This document shows, piece after piece, positions 1-12,473 of a stretch of DNA of 64,000 bases. Made by a program: the position numbers and the translations under genes. The stretch's first letter is position 1. Each line of letters opens with the position of its first letter. This DNA comes from Amblyomma americanum (Eukaryota > Arthropoda > Arachnida > Ixodida > Ixodidae), in contig NC_135497.1 of the NCBI RefSeq assembly GCF_052857255.1, forward strand, positions 345,442,183 through 345,506,182, given 5' to 3'. The notes below the pieces were generated by a model. It had not been told where the DNA came from and did not search any database. It worked only from the letters and a program-made list of their open reading frames with translations.

Positions 1-192
1 TAACACATACTGTGCATTTGCATCTCGCCGCGCAACGCTTTCGCGGCCAGCGTTCCGAGAACGTTCGTCTATTTCACCCGCCGCACGTCGGCGAGTTCTG
101 GCCTCCCGCTTACCTGGAGCGTCCCGCGCACGATGCTGCCTCTCCGCCTCACCAGTTTTCCCGTTAATGTTAATGTTAATAGTGGACGGCAT
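1..192 (-). CDS. Arg-rich repeat ORF, partial at window edge
   Basis: A minus-strand reading frame starts with ATG at 190-192 and stays open for 64 codons to the left window edge, so its end is not visible. After a short Asn/Ile stretch (MPSTININING), the peptide is dominated by Arg, Ala and Glu in roughly periodic blocks such as EAERQHRARDAPGKREARTR. This composition resembles the Arg-rich repeat ORF at 23961-24503 and, more distantly, the STPR (23-residue repeat) DNA-binding domain of silkworm FMBP-1. Such ORFs are often multicopy in arachnid genomes, so a transposon-associated origin is as likely as a host gene. No promoter was recognised upstream. The function is not known; the start is simply the first ATG of the open frame. 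Confidence 0.4.
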   Translation of the reverse strand, partial: MPSTINININGKTGEAERQHRARDAPGKREARTRRRAAGEIDERSRNAGRESVARRDANAQYVL

Positions 193-654
193 TTTGTTAG
201 ATAAGGCAGGTTTGCAGGGGTGTACGGAGGGCAACGACGACGACGTGATTTTTACGAAGATGCCTGATACAGCTGTCGCCGTTAAACAAAGGATCAACGT
301 GCGCATGCAGTAATTTTTTTTTTTGTAGTCAGTAGAGTCACCCTCTCACAATCTTAACGATGACTCCTGCACAGCCGTAGGTGCCACTGGCTTCTCTCAA
401 GGAGGTGCCTTGAAATGCACAATGTTAACAAAGATGCCTGCAATTTTGAAGACATGGGTCAATACGGTTGCTACGAAGATGAAAAATGTATATGAAATCA
501 AAACGGTTAACGGGAGAAATTGAAAGATAATTTTGGTATGGAACACTCATAATGCATCCATAAATGCTGGTAGGATCAAGAACTATTCTCTGATTAATCT
601 TTCCAAGAAGTGTCCAGATATGTATCAGCAATTTTTCTTCTCTTTTACTTTCAG
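193..654. other. No gene recognised
   Basis: This stretch contains an A/T-rich run near 310 and no convincing exon, RNA gene or mobile element. A pyrimidine-rich tract ending in CAG at 652-654 closes it and is the candidate splice acceptor for the small exon that follows. Confidence 0.4.
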
Positions 655-693
655 CTCGGTGACGTCTTGAGAGCCGTTCTGCAACTCCTTGGA
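655..693 (+). CDS. candidate 39-nt microexon
   Basis: A strong 3' splice site (pyrimidine tract then tttcag, ending at 654) is followed by 39 nt that are open in one frame only, encoding LGDVLRAVLQLLG, and then a perfect 5' splice site gtaagt at 694-699. Thirteen whole codons make it a phase 0-0 exon. The peptide is an amphipathic leucine-rich helix, similar in character to the helix-rich exon at 969-1151, which can be joined to it in frame through the AG at 967-968. No homologue is recognised. Splice sites of this quality occur by chance in 64 kb, so this remains a candidate; RNA-seq junction reads would decide it. Confidence 0.35.
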
Positions 694-968
694 GTAAGTC
701 AATTCACTGCCTTTTTGGCTCGTCAAACGCACGTAGGCTACTTGAGCACGTGAATTAAATATGAAAACAATGTTTCGTAGCAACCCAAAGCATTCGTCAA
801 AGATTATTCATTACCAATGCGTTCGCTTGCTTGTAGAGCAACCCACCTACATCGGTAAAGCTGAAGCTTTGAGCGGTTTTAGCTTCGGTACGCCACATTA
901 CCGCTTTTGAAGCCCCCTCCGCTGCTCTGACATCAGTTCTCGATGGGGTCATCACAGTTTGGTCTGAG

Positions 969-1151
969 GACAGCCGCATGCCACCCTCGCAGTGCTTGCT
1001 GACGTACGTGCTGTACCTGTGGGAGCGGTTCCTGGGGGATCAGCTTGGCGACGTGGGGGGCCTGTTGGCCGGCCTCCTGTTCCCGCTCAACGCCCCGATC
1101 CGGGCTCTCGTCGAGCAACTGGGTGTCGCGCTTCAGCAGGCCGTTGGGTGA
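969..1151 (+). CDS. candidate terminal exon, helical peptide
   Basis: An open frame ending in TGA at 1149-1151 encodes about 60 residues, including MPPSQCLLTYVLYLWERFLG from the ATG at 978 and then a Leu/Gly/Val-rich amphipathic helix ending LGVALQQAVG. Third codon positions are strongly G/C-biased, unlike the surrounding A/T-rich DNA, which favours real coding sequence. The same frame stays open upstream to 873, so the acceptor is uncertain: AG at 967-968 keeps the frame of the exon at 655-693, whereas the better pyrimidine tract ends at 936 but would break it. The SPxC-like start of the peptide faintly recalls the beginning of an NRF domain, but the rest does not match, and I do not assign a family. 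Minus-strand frames here look like shadows. Confidence 0.4.
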   Translation, partial: DSRMPPSQCLLTYVLYLWERFLGDQLGDVGGLLAGLLFPLNAPIRALVEQLGVALQQAVG

Positions 1152-2390
1152 CCTGTTGCCGCCGCTGCCTGTGGACAAGCAGCCATAGCTCTTGCACGAC
1201 TTGAACCTTTCATTTGCTCCCCTGACGCGCAGAATTCTACCCAGAATAATCAGCGCTCCGACGCAAGTGAACTTCGCACTTCAAGTGATGTTCTCTCTTA
1301 GTACATAACAATTCTGTCTATCTACGTATATGTCAGTCAGTCGGTCAGTCAGCCTTACAATCAATCAATTAATCAATCAATTAATTAATTAATTAATCAA
1401 TCAATCAATCAATCAGTTCGTCTCGCAATTTATTACAGCTGTCTGGTGACTCAATGTGGTAAAAGATTGAAGTGGTAGTTATGAAACGAAGTCCGAAGAC
1501 TAGTGATTATTTTAAAAATTGGCACTCGAGCACTTTATTCAAGCAGTGTGCACACCAACACGTGCAGTGCTAGATTGCCAGATAGTGGTTTAACTAAATA
1601 CATAAGCAGAGCAGAAATGTTCTCAATCCGCAGCCACTGCATAAGTTTCGACCAATGTTTTTAAATATTTTTTTGCCTTTAAATAAAATATTTCAGCGGG
1701 TTTTTAAAAACTGTTGTTTAGTCACTAGGCTTTTTAGAGAATTGAGGGTTACAGAAGAGTTTCAAAGCATTAGCACTTCATTTTTGCGGCTGTTGTGCTC
1801 CGCAACGACAGCAAATGTCAATCTGCATCTTTTACATTTTTACATTTTTAGGCTACATTTCAGGATACATTTTTTAGGCTGTTTGAAGCGATAGCAGCCT
1901 AAGAAGCCTGCTCAGGTGTTGCGTTTGCTGCACTTGATGTAGTACTTCTGTTGCTTAAGCATAGTATGCGCTTTGACGGGTTGACAGGAGATGCACTGAA
2001 TGATAAACCTTGCTCGTTATGCTTTCATAAGTTTTCATTATTGGTGAGGAACTCAGGATGAAACAGCTTGTTATGCTTTTTTTCTGATTTAGTTTGTGTG
2101 GCTGGTTTTACGTGTGCGTCATGTTTAGCGCTTATTTTTTGTTAGCCTATGATTTAATATTCTGCACGTTGTGTCCGGTCAGTCTTGATGTCGCATGAAT
2201 ACCAACCCGTGCTACAGCATCGCAGAAGATGGAGCAGTATGAGTTAATAAAAAAAAAGAAATGGTGCCCCAGCTTGGGAATTTTTAGTCTCTTGCTATTG
2301 TTTCCCAAAAGTGTTTTTTTTCTGAAATAAAGCGATGACTTGTAGTTCATTCTTTGGTTTCAATTTCGTCCGTCTTTATTTATGCTCCTT
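1152..2390. other. Unassigned A/T-rich DNA
   Basis: No exon or transposon was recognised. Apart from the tetranucleotide repeat at 1331-1418, the stretch is A/T-rich with several short T-runs. Confidence 0.4.
1331..1418. repeat. Degenerate TCAG/TCAA/TTAA microsatellite
   Basis: Tetranucleotide units change along the tract from TCAG through TCAA and TTAA back to TCAA, as expected for a simple repeat diversified by point mutation and slippage. No coding potential. Confidence 0.85.
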
Positions 2391-2610
2391 AGGCGAAATG
2401 AGGTCGCGGGTTCGATCCCTTGCTAGCACGGCCGCAATTCGGTTGGGGCGAAATGTTAACAGCCGGTGTACTGAGGTGTCGGTGCACGTCAAAAGGGCCC
2501 AGGTGGTGAAAATTATGTTGGCGAAGAGGAAAATACCGGCTCGCCCAAACGTTGGTCTTAATTACAGTTTAATTTTAACCGTAGCCCTCCACTACGGTGT
2601 GAAATGTATG
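2391..2610 (+). mobile_element. tRNA-derived SINE (Ruka-like), with internal insertion
   Basis: The plus strand shows the hallmarks of the common tick SINE: a tRNA-like B box (gggttcgatccc, near 2408), the block ggggcgaaatg, then gtgcacgtcaaa, ccaggtggt and ccctccactacgg. Related copies occur at 17088-17378 (plus), 53130-53350 (minus) and 58792-59045 (minus). Compared with those, about 60 bp (roughly 2515-2576) are inserted between the ccaggtggtgaaaatta block and the ccctccactacgg block, and the 3' tail seems truncated. The family name is from memory of Ruka in Rhipicephalus. No target duplication was identified. Confidence 0.65.
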
Positions 2611-5600
2611 CGCTATAGGTGTGCACATTTTGTTTTCACTGGTCAGCATCAATGCGCTAAAATGCAGTCGCCAGCGGTCCCCAGATTTCAACGCAAAGGT
2701 CGCTGTCATCCATTGTGTCCTGACCAGTTCTGCGCCAAAGCAATCAATTGTGGAAGGGAAGCAAAGAGGAAAAAACGCTTAGGTTAGATCTGATTAAGAG
2801 CAATACTGAAGTGCCGGCATACACTGTCTAATGTGCCGTGAACTTGTGATTGCATCATAGATCGATTAAAAATGTTATTAAAGGCCGACGCATGCGACGG
2901 TCAAAATCGCGGATTCCGGCAGCGGAAGGCGCATCACGTGGCACGACGTCCCCATTCTGTGTGCGTTTGGCCTCGACACCGGACGGCGCCGATGAAAAAG
3001 AGCAAGCTCTTTTTCGCGTTGCGATTCTGAAGGTAGCCTGCTAAGCTTTTACAGAGGCTGGAACATCCCGGTATGGTAACGACGGAACTTTCTTCTTTTA
3101 CTGTTTTCGCCAGCTTGGGGGTCGCTCCCGTTTATCAAAGCGTCATCGAAAACCAGATATGAACAACTCGGCCAGTATGTTTCATTTATTATTATTTAAT
3201 CGATATGATATTAGGCGCCACGAATTCGCATCTGCTCCGGCGCTATTTGGCCAAGAAGTTTCAAGACCTCACCTAGTCCTACTGAGATCTACATCGCTTC
3301 TTCAGTGGAACATATAAAGAATGCAGAAGGCTCCGATTTCACCGTACACAAGACCGCGGTACACAAGAGAGATAATAGTGCACCCCTGACACGTTCACTG
3401 TGCGCTTCGTGGCGATACTCCTGATGCTTGCTTCTTTTAATTAGGACTTGGACACTTTCTTTCAAAAGCGAGTGATGGATAGTACACTCGTTGGCGTAGA
3501 TCATACGGCTAGGCGGACACAAAGTGAGAGGACCGTTATGGCCGCCAAAAAATTAATGAAATGTTTGTTCATTCCAGGTAACGTGCATGTTTGTGTTAAA
3601 AAGAAGCACGTTAAGTACTGTTTCATACCTAAATTATTTACTTTGACAGAGGCTCTTCGAAGAACACCCAATGTTTTGTGAAATCCGCGTGAAAATGTTC
3701 AAATCTGCCCGTGCAGTTACGCAAACAGGGCTTAGAGGATCAGGGCAAAGCTCGTCCTTGGTGTCACGGAGCTGTTTCGTATAGCGTTGCTTGACTATAT
3801 CTGCGCAAAGATGAAAAGAGAATAAATGTCCGCTTCACCTATTTTTAAAGACGGTTGGTAGACGAGACGCTTTGAATGACAACTGATTTACACCAGGGAG
3901 CAGCTTCATGCTGATCCTCGCAGCTGTGCACACGTAATTACACTAGGCGAGTTGAAAATTCGGAAGTGCCCGTATCGTGGAGCCCAGGCGTGCTGCAGGA
4001 ACTCTACCAAATGGGGAAGTCTACGAACACGACATATGTGAACACACAAACCTTGAAGGCCAATTTATGCAGCCAAACATTTTGGCAATTCATTTTTGGT
4101 GATTAGGAAATTTACGGCGAGTGTTTTCTGACTTTTTACCCGCCTGGTCTCATAACCTAGTTATAAAACAACTTTCGTGCGCTACTCACCAGTCGTAAAA
4201 AAAAAATATTCGTCAAGCCCTAGCTTCGACACTAGTTTATATTATAGTTATTCACTTTTTAGTGAACTGTCATTTCTTGCCTATCACCGCATCGTTTTCT
4301 CATGCACTGCACGAGCATTCGAAAAACTAAAGCCGCTCGCCAAATACACTCATGATCAATTTCGAATCGAAAACTGGCTCTTCTACAATGGTAAAAGGTC
4401 ACTGCTTCTTCAACAAACCTTAAAGGCAAGCATTAAGTCAGGACACACTGGATGATTGCCCTTCGAAACTACCTGTGCGCTTTTTTTTTTTTTTTGGCGG
4501 GCTCACAGATGGCATTGTAGCGGCCAGAATCGCAAATGAAGGCTCTCAATTTGATCTCTACCCGTGCGGCGCAGTCGCAATTGCCTCAGTTTCGTGACGT
4601 ACTAGCATATGCTGCTCTCGGCCAATTGGAGGGCGTCGCAAACTGGATGGACGCGGGATGGCCGGAAAAAGAGCTGACCCAGCAACTAAGAACAGGGACA
4701 AGAGAGCTCCCGAGTGCGCTATACGCTTTTCTCCAAAACCGTCTCCTCATGGTGGGCCCCGTTACTGCTGCCGACGATTGGGACGCTTCATGCTCTCGCC
4801 ATCTATTCGAGCCCATCAGAACGCTAGATGCTCCTAATAGCTTGTGCCGGAGCGGGTGTTTCGTGCCATGCCGTTCATGTATATAGGACGAGCCGGCTTC
4901 CGGGCAGCGTTGCTCTCAAAATGAGAAGAGTCTTTGAAACTGAAAAGAGCAGCGTGCACTTTGGAATTGTGGGTCACTGAAATAATTACATGCGCACGAA
5001 CCTGACAAAACTGAGCTCAGCAGTGTAGGTTTGCGGCAATTTAATCTGATTTCTTTGAAAATGGGATCGCCGCTCTCATGGTGCTGGGAACACGCGCGCC
5101 CCATACACTAAAATGCAAGCTGACTATCACAACAACGATACGAGAAAGCGCTCGTTTTCCAGAGAACCTACTGCAGGGCATACTTTACCACCTGTGCTGC
5201 GTTTGTTCTTTCTGTATGCGTGGTCTTCGTTGCGTTTTACTGCAAAGTATGTCCAGCAGTTGGTGCCCGAAGAAGCCTTGGCGACTACAGCGGTAGTTTC
5301 AATAACGGATAGCCATCTAGGCAGAACTTTAGTGAACCGAGTATCAACTAAGCTGGTTCACTGGCGTCTCGCTTGTCTCGTGCATGGTACTTGTTTTGTT
5401 GAAACTACGGCGTTCGTATACCACGGCCCCGTATTGTAGAATAACTTGCCCCTGTCACTGCCAAGCCCAGCTTTCTTGGCCATCCTTTTTAATTGTGGTG
5501 CAGATGTGTAATACTGGGAGATACTATTATGAACACATTGATGGGAATGGTCCAACTTTGTGATGAGAAGCAAAATTTTGCTTTAAAAGTTTGTCCTGTG

Positions 5601-8600
5601 CACGAACCAAGTGGTTCAGACTGCCGTAGAAAACCAAAGGGGTGGGTTTTTTGACAATAAATAGCAGAAAACTATACAAGCATCCCGCGGAGGGAGGTAT
5701 CTGCGGGTAGATTCAGTGCAACAGTGCACTCTTAAGATATGCGAAACAACTGCGTTCATTGGCACTTCGCTTTAAAAAAAAATGTGACTGTCCAGAATCT
5801 CTGCGTATGCCTTCGTAGACTGCCATGGACCATTAGGACGGCCAACGACATCATGTTGATGTAGTGTGCAGTCATGGCGAACTTCGTTAGACCACGCAGC
5901 TAGGCATAAAGTCGAAATTTTCACCCCCCCCCCCCCCCCCTTCCACCAAGGAAGTACTTAGTCCGAGCCCGTGCTAGAGCGCGACCGACGTGAAAAATTC
6001 TTGAACTAAAAGCGATTTCTTTCGTTCTTGTTAATGCAAACTACATGGCATAATTTTGTCCCAATTCGGTCGGCAGCGTATGTACGGCAGAACTCACTCC
6101 TGATTTCGGCCTCGATGTCGCTAACTGCCTTTCATGTATACGTGTTTTCCTGACTTATGGATCGTCTGTTCGCGGTAAAGTGGCATATATAATGCATGTT
6201 ATCTGACAGCACTAATCCCTCAGTTTAGCTCACTTAGTGTTTGCGCAAACATTCAGTTTAAATGTTGCAGGCGTTACGTACGCCATCCCAGATTTAGACA
6301 GTCACGACAACTTAATCCTCGCAAGTGATGTTTCTGAAATGGTGTCTCGGCGAATGTAGTTTTGATCGCATGTGTCTAATGGAAAGTTGCCTTTCAAGGA
6401 TATTCATGCTATATTGAAAATTGTCATTTCAGTAAGGATTAAGGAATTGGTACAAAATGCTGTGGGTCATGAATAAACAAAGTGCTCTGTTAATAGCAGT
6501 ATTTTTTACTTGTTCTATATGAAATCCACTTTTTCTAGAGGGTTTTAGGTGAACTCCTTCCGCGCTAGTTTTACCATAATGTCACCCTGACCTGACATTT
6601 TTTGTTGCAATTTCTTTTATATTAAAAAACAATACTCGGCCGCTTTCTCCGTCTCATTAGGGAATGTGCGCACGATTTGGTCATTTAACAGATTTATTTC
6701 AAGAAAGCACTCACACATATACATAAACGGCTTTTAAGAACCATGCATTCAATCATTGCGAGGTAAATGCTATTTTTACTCGATTTTTGCACTTCTTTCC
6801 ATTAGGAGCCGTTTGCATTACACGGTATAGGTCTATGCTGGCATTGCTATCTTGAAGTGAGCCATAAGGGGAGCTTCAAGCTCGCGATGTCAACGCAGCC
6901 AACGTATTAAAAAGGGTAGACTGAGTTGGTCAAGCTCATAGCTCGAGATGCAGACCAGAAAGTCGAAGCCTCAGCATCGGGCCAAAGCGCGTCGAAGTGT
7001 CAAGCCTCCCTATACGACGTCGCTATAGACGGCATGCAGATGGTAGCGCTTCATCGTGGTTAGGCCCTGAAAGGTGTTGATGGTGCTGGCAGCCGCTTTT
7101 TATGTACGCTCACCTACGTGAAGCCGAGAGCAGTGGATCGAGTGAGGACCTGGGCTGAGCAAGGTCGCGAGCTTACCACCTCCGGTGCACGTCGCGTGTC
7201 TGTTCTGGTGTCGGGCCGTTCTGCGCCCAGAATTTTGACGTTCGATGTCCCGAACCAAAATGGCGATTTAGAAGTCTTAAAAACTTGGTCCGCCTACGAT
7301 GTTGAAGGGCTCCATTTCTGTCTTATAATATTGTGCCCTAAAACAAAAAATTAGAAAGTTAATTAGCTACAACAGCTGACTAATCGTCTGTTGACTACTC
7401 AGTACCACGAGCATAATGTCCGCAGTGCCGTACAAACCACCCGCACAGAGCGCATTTTCGTATTTTTCACGTCTTTTAAAAGAAAAAATCTGGACAGATT
7501 AAACAAAAAAAAAAACGCAGTCGCTATATGTGCATACCACGCTTGGCTTTATCGTCCAGCGCAAGGACCGAACAAAGCTAACGGAGTCAATTTCTTTTTT
7601 TTCTGACAGAATATTTCGAGAAACCGCTTGGAATGTTTGCTACCCTTAAGAAGAACGAAACCTAAATCAATGTAGTTCCGTGCCTTAGACCGCGGACGAA
7701 TACGTGCATAGGTGGACACCTGCGCAATGCCTGTAAGTCTCTGCCTGTCGCATTAAATGATCAACCAGGGTCACGCTCCTAAAGAATCATGCCGAAGCAG
7801 CGAGTGCTTGTCAGCGTGCGTAAGAAGTTAGGAAGGAAGCTGTGCTATTTGTCGATTCATTACGCGTCGGTCGTTTACGAACACGGCAGAAGACAATAAA
7901 CTGTTGTTTTTGTCGTTGTTGTTGTGCATTTAACGATAACAAATAAAGGGAATGTTGTCCGAAGGGTGTGAAGTGTTACGAGGTCTGCATCGACGAAACA
8001 ATGCTCTGGCTTGAAGACAATGCGGTGGCCACATAAAACACACCAAATGCTTGAAATCGCCAACAGGCGTGACGAGTCCGGCCTCACGCGACCGTGCGTA
8101 TCGTCTCCATCGGTGTTCCGAGCCCCACCTCATGGACATGGACGGTGTGACTGGGAGCCACCACCTTGGCGCTTTTGGTGCCACCTTCTGTTATCTTAGC
8201 TGCTGAATGTAAAAGAAGGATAAGCTTGCCAGCCGAGTACTCTATCCCTGACACACATTACGCGTAAGATATTTTACTGAGTAACGATATTAAGAAAATA
8301 GGAAGGCCAGCATGAAGCAACGTTATGCAAACCGAAGGTCACTTTGCTTCATGAGTTTCGCGTGTCTTTTGTTGTGTACTCCAAACGATTTCTTCTGCTA
8401 CTAAATATTTTATTCACCCTTCTAGTTCACAGCTTCTAAACAGCCACAATCCCGAATAGGTCCAGCGACACTGGAAAACGTGAGCTAACGACCACATAGG
8501 CGACCAGTGCGCCAAACAGGGAAGCAAATGATGATCTTGACATAAGCCGAATTACGAGAACCTTCGCGCTGAGTAAAATGAATGAGCAACGCTAGCGAGG

Positions 8601-10299
8601 TTTCGCGTATACATGGCCGCGCATTTTTAAAGGGAACACGCGAAAGGACGGTAAACGGCTAGCAATGCGCAGAAATGTGCGCAATGCTGGATTCGCCGCG
8701 AAAAAATTTAGGGTGCTCCGACCTCGCGTGGCGGCGGCGCCATCACCATCGAAGCCCCTTGAAATGCGCCGCTGGAAGTTGTTTAGATGATTTCCGTGGA
8801 ATAGTTTGGATTAAGCGGAGTCTTCGAGACGGTTTATGTAACTAGGCGTCCTTATCAGACATTTATCGACCCCTTTAATTGTAAATGAAGGGCTGCATGA
8901 ACGGAATCCAGGCGATTCCACTGAAGCAGAGGGAGGAAGCACAAGATCCACAAAATAATTTTCGCTAAAATTACGCCATTTCTCAAGACGTAATCCCTTA
9001 CACGATATGCCTCAAAACTTGGTGTCCTATATCGCTGTGCTAAAGCTCGTGTTGAAAGTCCCCGAATGATATGGGCTAGACAAATAGTCAGCATTCCCTT
9101 ATGAAATTACGCTGTCGAGTCAGTGGTGTCATCTATAGTCGGCAAATTTTCTGGGGCTACATTCTCTCCTTGACTCGACAGCATATCAGCCACGTAATAT
9201 GCAGGCGTTAAACAAAGTTCTTGTTTCAGTCAATCAACTAGCGCTATAATAAGCCCATTGTTAATTACGTATGAGAGAAACCAAGTTGAAACTCTTTTAA
9301 ACCCGAAAGATGCTTCTGCGTCATAAAAGGATAATAACAATCATGATCTTATAAACAAACAAGGACGCGCCTGAAACTGCACCTTCATAAAGAAGGCTGT
9401 TAAAAAGACACGAACGAAACTGCATGTGTACAAGTTGTATCAATATGAAAGGAAATACTCTATTATGGTAATAAAGGCATCTACATTCGCCAGTTTTTCC
9501 TTTGGTATGAGTAAGAAGCATGGTTTCTTTTTCTACTACGCTCTGTTTAGAAGCATGATCCCTTTAATACCTCTTCAGCTTAGATCCAGGAGTAAAATAA
9601 ATTTGGTTCTCGGGCGCTTCGCATGTTGCTTCTAGAGCAGAACATGCAGTTTTGATATAGAAGCAGCCCGTTTCGCTCCGTTCGGCATGCTTACATTTTA
9701 AATAAATTTACTCTTTTTGTCTCAGCCAGCTTGCTCAGCAAGAATGCTGGTGTAATCGTGGAACGACGAAAACAGTTTTCATCACGCCAGCAGGTTTCTG
9801 TTCGGTTTTTTTTTTTTTTACGGTACACAACACTGGTGGCAACGCGCAACTAGAGTAAAAGCGCTTCTTTCGCGTTTGCCTCGGCTCAGACAGGGAATGA
9901 AAACAAGCAAAAAAAAAAAACATTACGATCCAAGAAAATAAAAGTGAGGTAAAACAGAAAAACAATCGCAATTAAGTGACGAAGCAACAACTTGTTGCCT
10001 CGAAACGAAAAACATGTAATACCTACTACGACAGGAAAAGGAGGCTTGAAAGTACCGCGCATTTCTTACCGCCCCCCTCCAAGACCGTTTAAGAACTTTA
10101 TTTCGGGAATTTTAATGGGATATATCATAATGGGAGCGTGGGTGGGTAGAGGGGCGGGGAGGGGAACGTGGCTTGCATTCTGGCGCTCCTCGGAAATGAT
10201 TTGTTAAGCCGCTCGTTTGCGGCGAGAGTAAACAGATTAGTCTTTTTTTTTTTTAAAGCGAAATGAATCGCGGACGTCGGTTCGGGAGCGCGATTAAAT
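2611..10299. other. Long stretch without a supported gene
   Basis: I see no recognisable exon, RNA gene or transposon domain here. It contains scattered open frames with no clear coding signature (one is listed at 4536-4886), a homopolymer C tract near 5924-5940, poly-T runs near 4481 and 9800, and otherwise unique-looking A/T-rich DNA. Old, unrecognised repeats may be present. It may be intronic or intergenic. Confidence 0.4.
4536..4886 (+). other. Unrecognised 116-codon ORF
   Basis: An ATG-initiated plus-strand frame ends at TAG 4884-4886. Its middle part (containing GQLEGVANWMDAGWPEKELT) has the balanced composition and predicted helicity of a real globular protein, unlike most open frames nearby, but no family is recognised. 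A possible acceptor, ttgcctcag, lies inside the frame near 4588, so part of it could be an exon. The minus strand is also open for 76 codons across it, which weakens the case. Confidence 0.15.
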
Positions 10300-11270
10300 T
10301 ATTCCAGCGCTTCCTCTCTTAGAGGCCTTTTGATAGAGAGCAAAAGGAAGGGACGCACAAACAACACTACCGCCACCGCTATTACCGGAAAGGCGTCGGC
10401 GACAGCGACATCGGGAACATCAGCAAGAGCCGAAGCAAAACCAGCTACCCACACAGACAACAGTATCGTGACCGCAGACAGCGACCGCGAAAAGACGTGG
10501 TAAACAGATGGGTCGCTGTTGCGAATGCAAGAGACGGGAAGAAAATGAGGGAAGGAGCTAAACAAAAGATGTGAACACGCATTTCTCTCGCCGAGGAAAC
10601 AGCGCCGAGCTCTTTCGGAAGAGCGGGGCTGCGCTTGAAATGCACGCGCAGCAGCAGGAGGGCAGACGGGTTCCGTGACTGCGAGGGTGCGTTTGTCTCG
10701 CGCTCTCGTCTTCTGCTTCCTTGCATCCCAACTGCCTCTCCTCCCGTCCCGTCTTGGTGCATTCTCGCGGGATCTGTAAATACGCGGGATGAGATCGCGG
10801 CCGTGCCTGGCGGCCTGCTTAGGCAATCAGGGCGACCCACGTTGTTCTCTTTTCCCTGGCTGCGCCATTCTTCCCTCTGCCTACCGTGCTCACCTCCCCC
10901 CTCCCCTCCCACGTCCCCATCCTGCATGGAAGCCCTCCCAAACCCACTCTTCTTTCGGCGTCGACGCGCCGTTATTGTTGCTCGGTTCGGCCTTGGTTGG
11001 ACGCGGAGAAAATTGAAATTTCCTCGGAGGGTTCCAAGCGTGGAAAGAAAGGCAAAGGTGGGGCGTGCTCTTTGCATCTCTTCCAGTGCGGCAGTAGGGT
11101 ACGGGAGAGGAGGAGCATCGGAGAAGGGTGAATGCTGTGTGCCCCACGCATAAGCGCCATTTGTTTCTCGTGCCCGCTCTAGCCCAGCCCTTATTATGGA
11201 CTCACGCGGAGGGTCGCGGGAAATTGCGTTCTGAAAGGGGCTGGATCGCCTTCGGTGTAAACGGACCAAA
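10300..11270. other. GC-rich block with open frames on both strands
   Basis: G+C content rises sharply against the A/T-rich surroundings, with many CpG dinucleotides. Overlapping frames are open on both strands, the longest being 274 codons on the minus strand (10445-11269), which is expected from base composition alone. Their translations are Arg/Pro/Ser-rich and match no family I know. A promoter/5'UTR region of an unseen host gene, or an old GC-rich repeat, are the plausible readings. Confidence 0.25.
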
Positions 11271-11811
11271 CCAGACAGACAAAAAAAAAGGATTGATTGT
11301 GAGGGAGCCCGAGCATGGACTTAGCCTTACCAGCGGTAGAAAAATGCTCTTGTTTCGAAAGAGAGCTGGAAGGAATTGGGATTAACGGCGGTGGACGAAC
11401 GAGTAGGGGAGGATACGATCCCAGTTAATGAAATTAAGGTTTTAGTGAGTTTTAGAAATTGAAAGCTGTGTGTCGCCCTGCGCTCAGCTGTCGGCATAAG
11501 TTTGAGTAACAACCAGTGATGCGTGCTTGTTTAGGCTCAGGAATTGCAGGAATCTCAAAACGCTGGGGCATCAGGCAGTTCTGAGCCAGCAAGGGCCCCA
11601 CAACCACTCCAGCTACAGAGAAGTGCGACGCTTTCTTCGGAATTTGACAAGCGTCAAGGCTGCGCGAAACAAACGTGTGAGCAGCGGCCGCAGCTTCTGC
11701 ACAGAATTTCGCTCTATCAGAGTGTAAGCGCAAATGAGGAACGACTTTGCCCTTGTCAATGTAATTGGGGCTGCCGCTCCTGCGCATTCGATGGCTCTGG
11801 CACGTCCTTAA

Positions 11812-11858
11812 GGGCCCGTTCACACTTGTCCAAAAATCCGGCGAGCGAAGCGGATTCG
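11812..11858 (+). repeat. Left terminal inverted repeat of MITE
   Basis: The 47 bp pair with 12474-12520 on the opposite strand, with three mismatches, all in the first 18 bases. Confidence 0.8.
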
Positions 11859-12473
11859 GCCGCTTTTGACGCCGAGCGAGGCGGAAAGCGGCGCGGCGAG
11901 GGCGATCGGGCCGGACCCAAATTTTCCGCGTTCGCCGCCGCGCCGAAAAACATGGCGGCGCCCTTCGACGCAGGGCCCCTCGCCTCGGAATGAATTCGTC
12001 GTTGTTGCGGCCTTGTTCAGCGCGTTCACTGGCCATAAATCGGACACCGGTACATCGCTTCGTCTCACCTCACCTATAAGCAAAAGTATAAGTGATGAAT
12101 TTGCTTTATTTTTTATTTTGAGTGATGATTCTGCCGCTACTAGGCCTACGAGGAGCGCCGGTTTTGTTGACAGTACTAGTTCCCGTCCTTACAAGCAGAT
12201 GGCGCCACTAGGCTGGGCGTTTCGTTGCGAGTCTGTTTGAATACGCTGAACTATACATGGGAATGTGCTTGCGTTTACGTACGCAAGCGTGCATACGGTT
12301 ATGGTATACAGACAGCATCGATTTATGCTCTTTTCTGACCATATCTGTGTACGCCGCGAGCGGTGACCTGGTGGCCGGGAAGTGTGTGGAAAAGCGAGAA
12401 ACAGCAGCGGCGCGGCAGTTCCGCCTCGTCCGGGCGTCAACAGATGGGAACAGGTCCTAGTTTTCCCGGCGAG

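Noticed and set aside
10445..11269. 274-codon minus-strand frame
   Set aside because: GC-rich composition keeps several frames open on both strands; no domain, splice site or codon signature.
11820..12240. Frames of 80-190 codons on both strands
   Set aside because: They lie in the non-coding interior of the MITE and cross its terminus.
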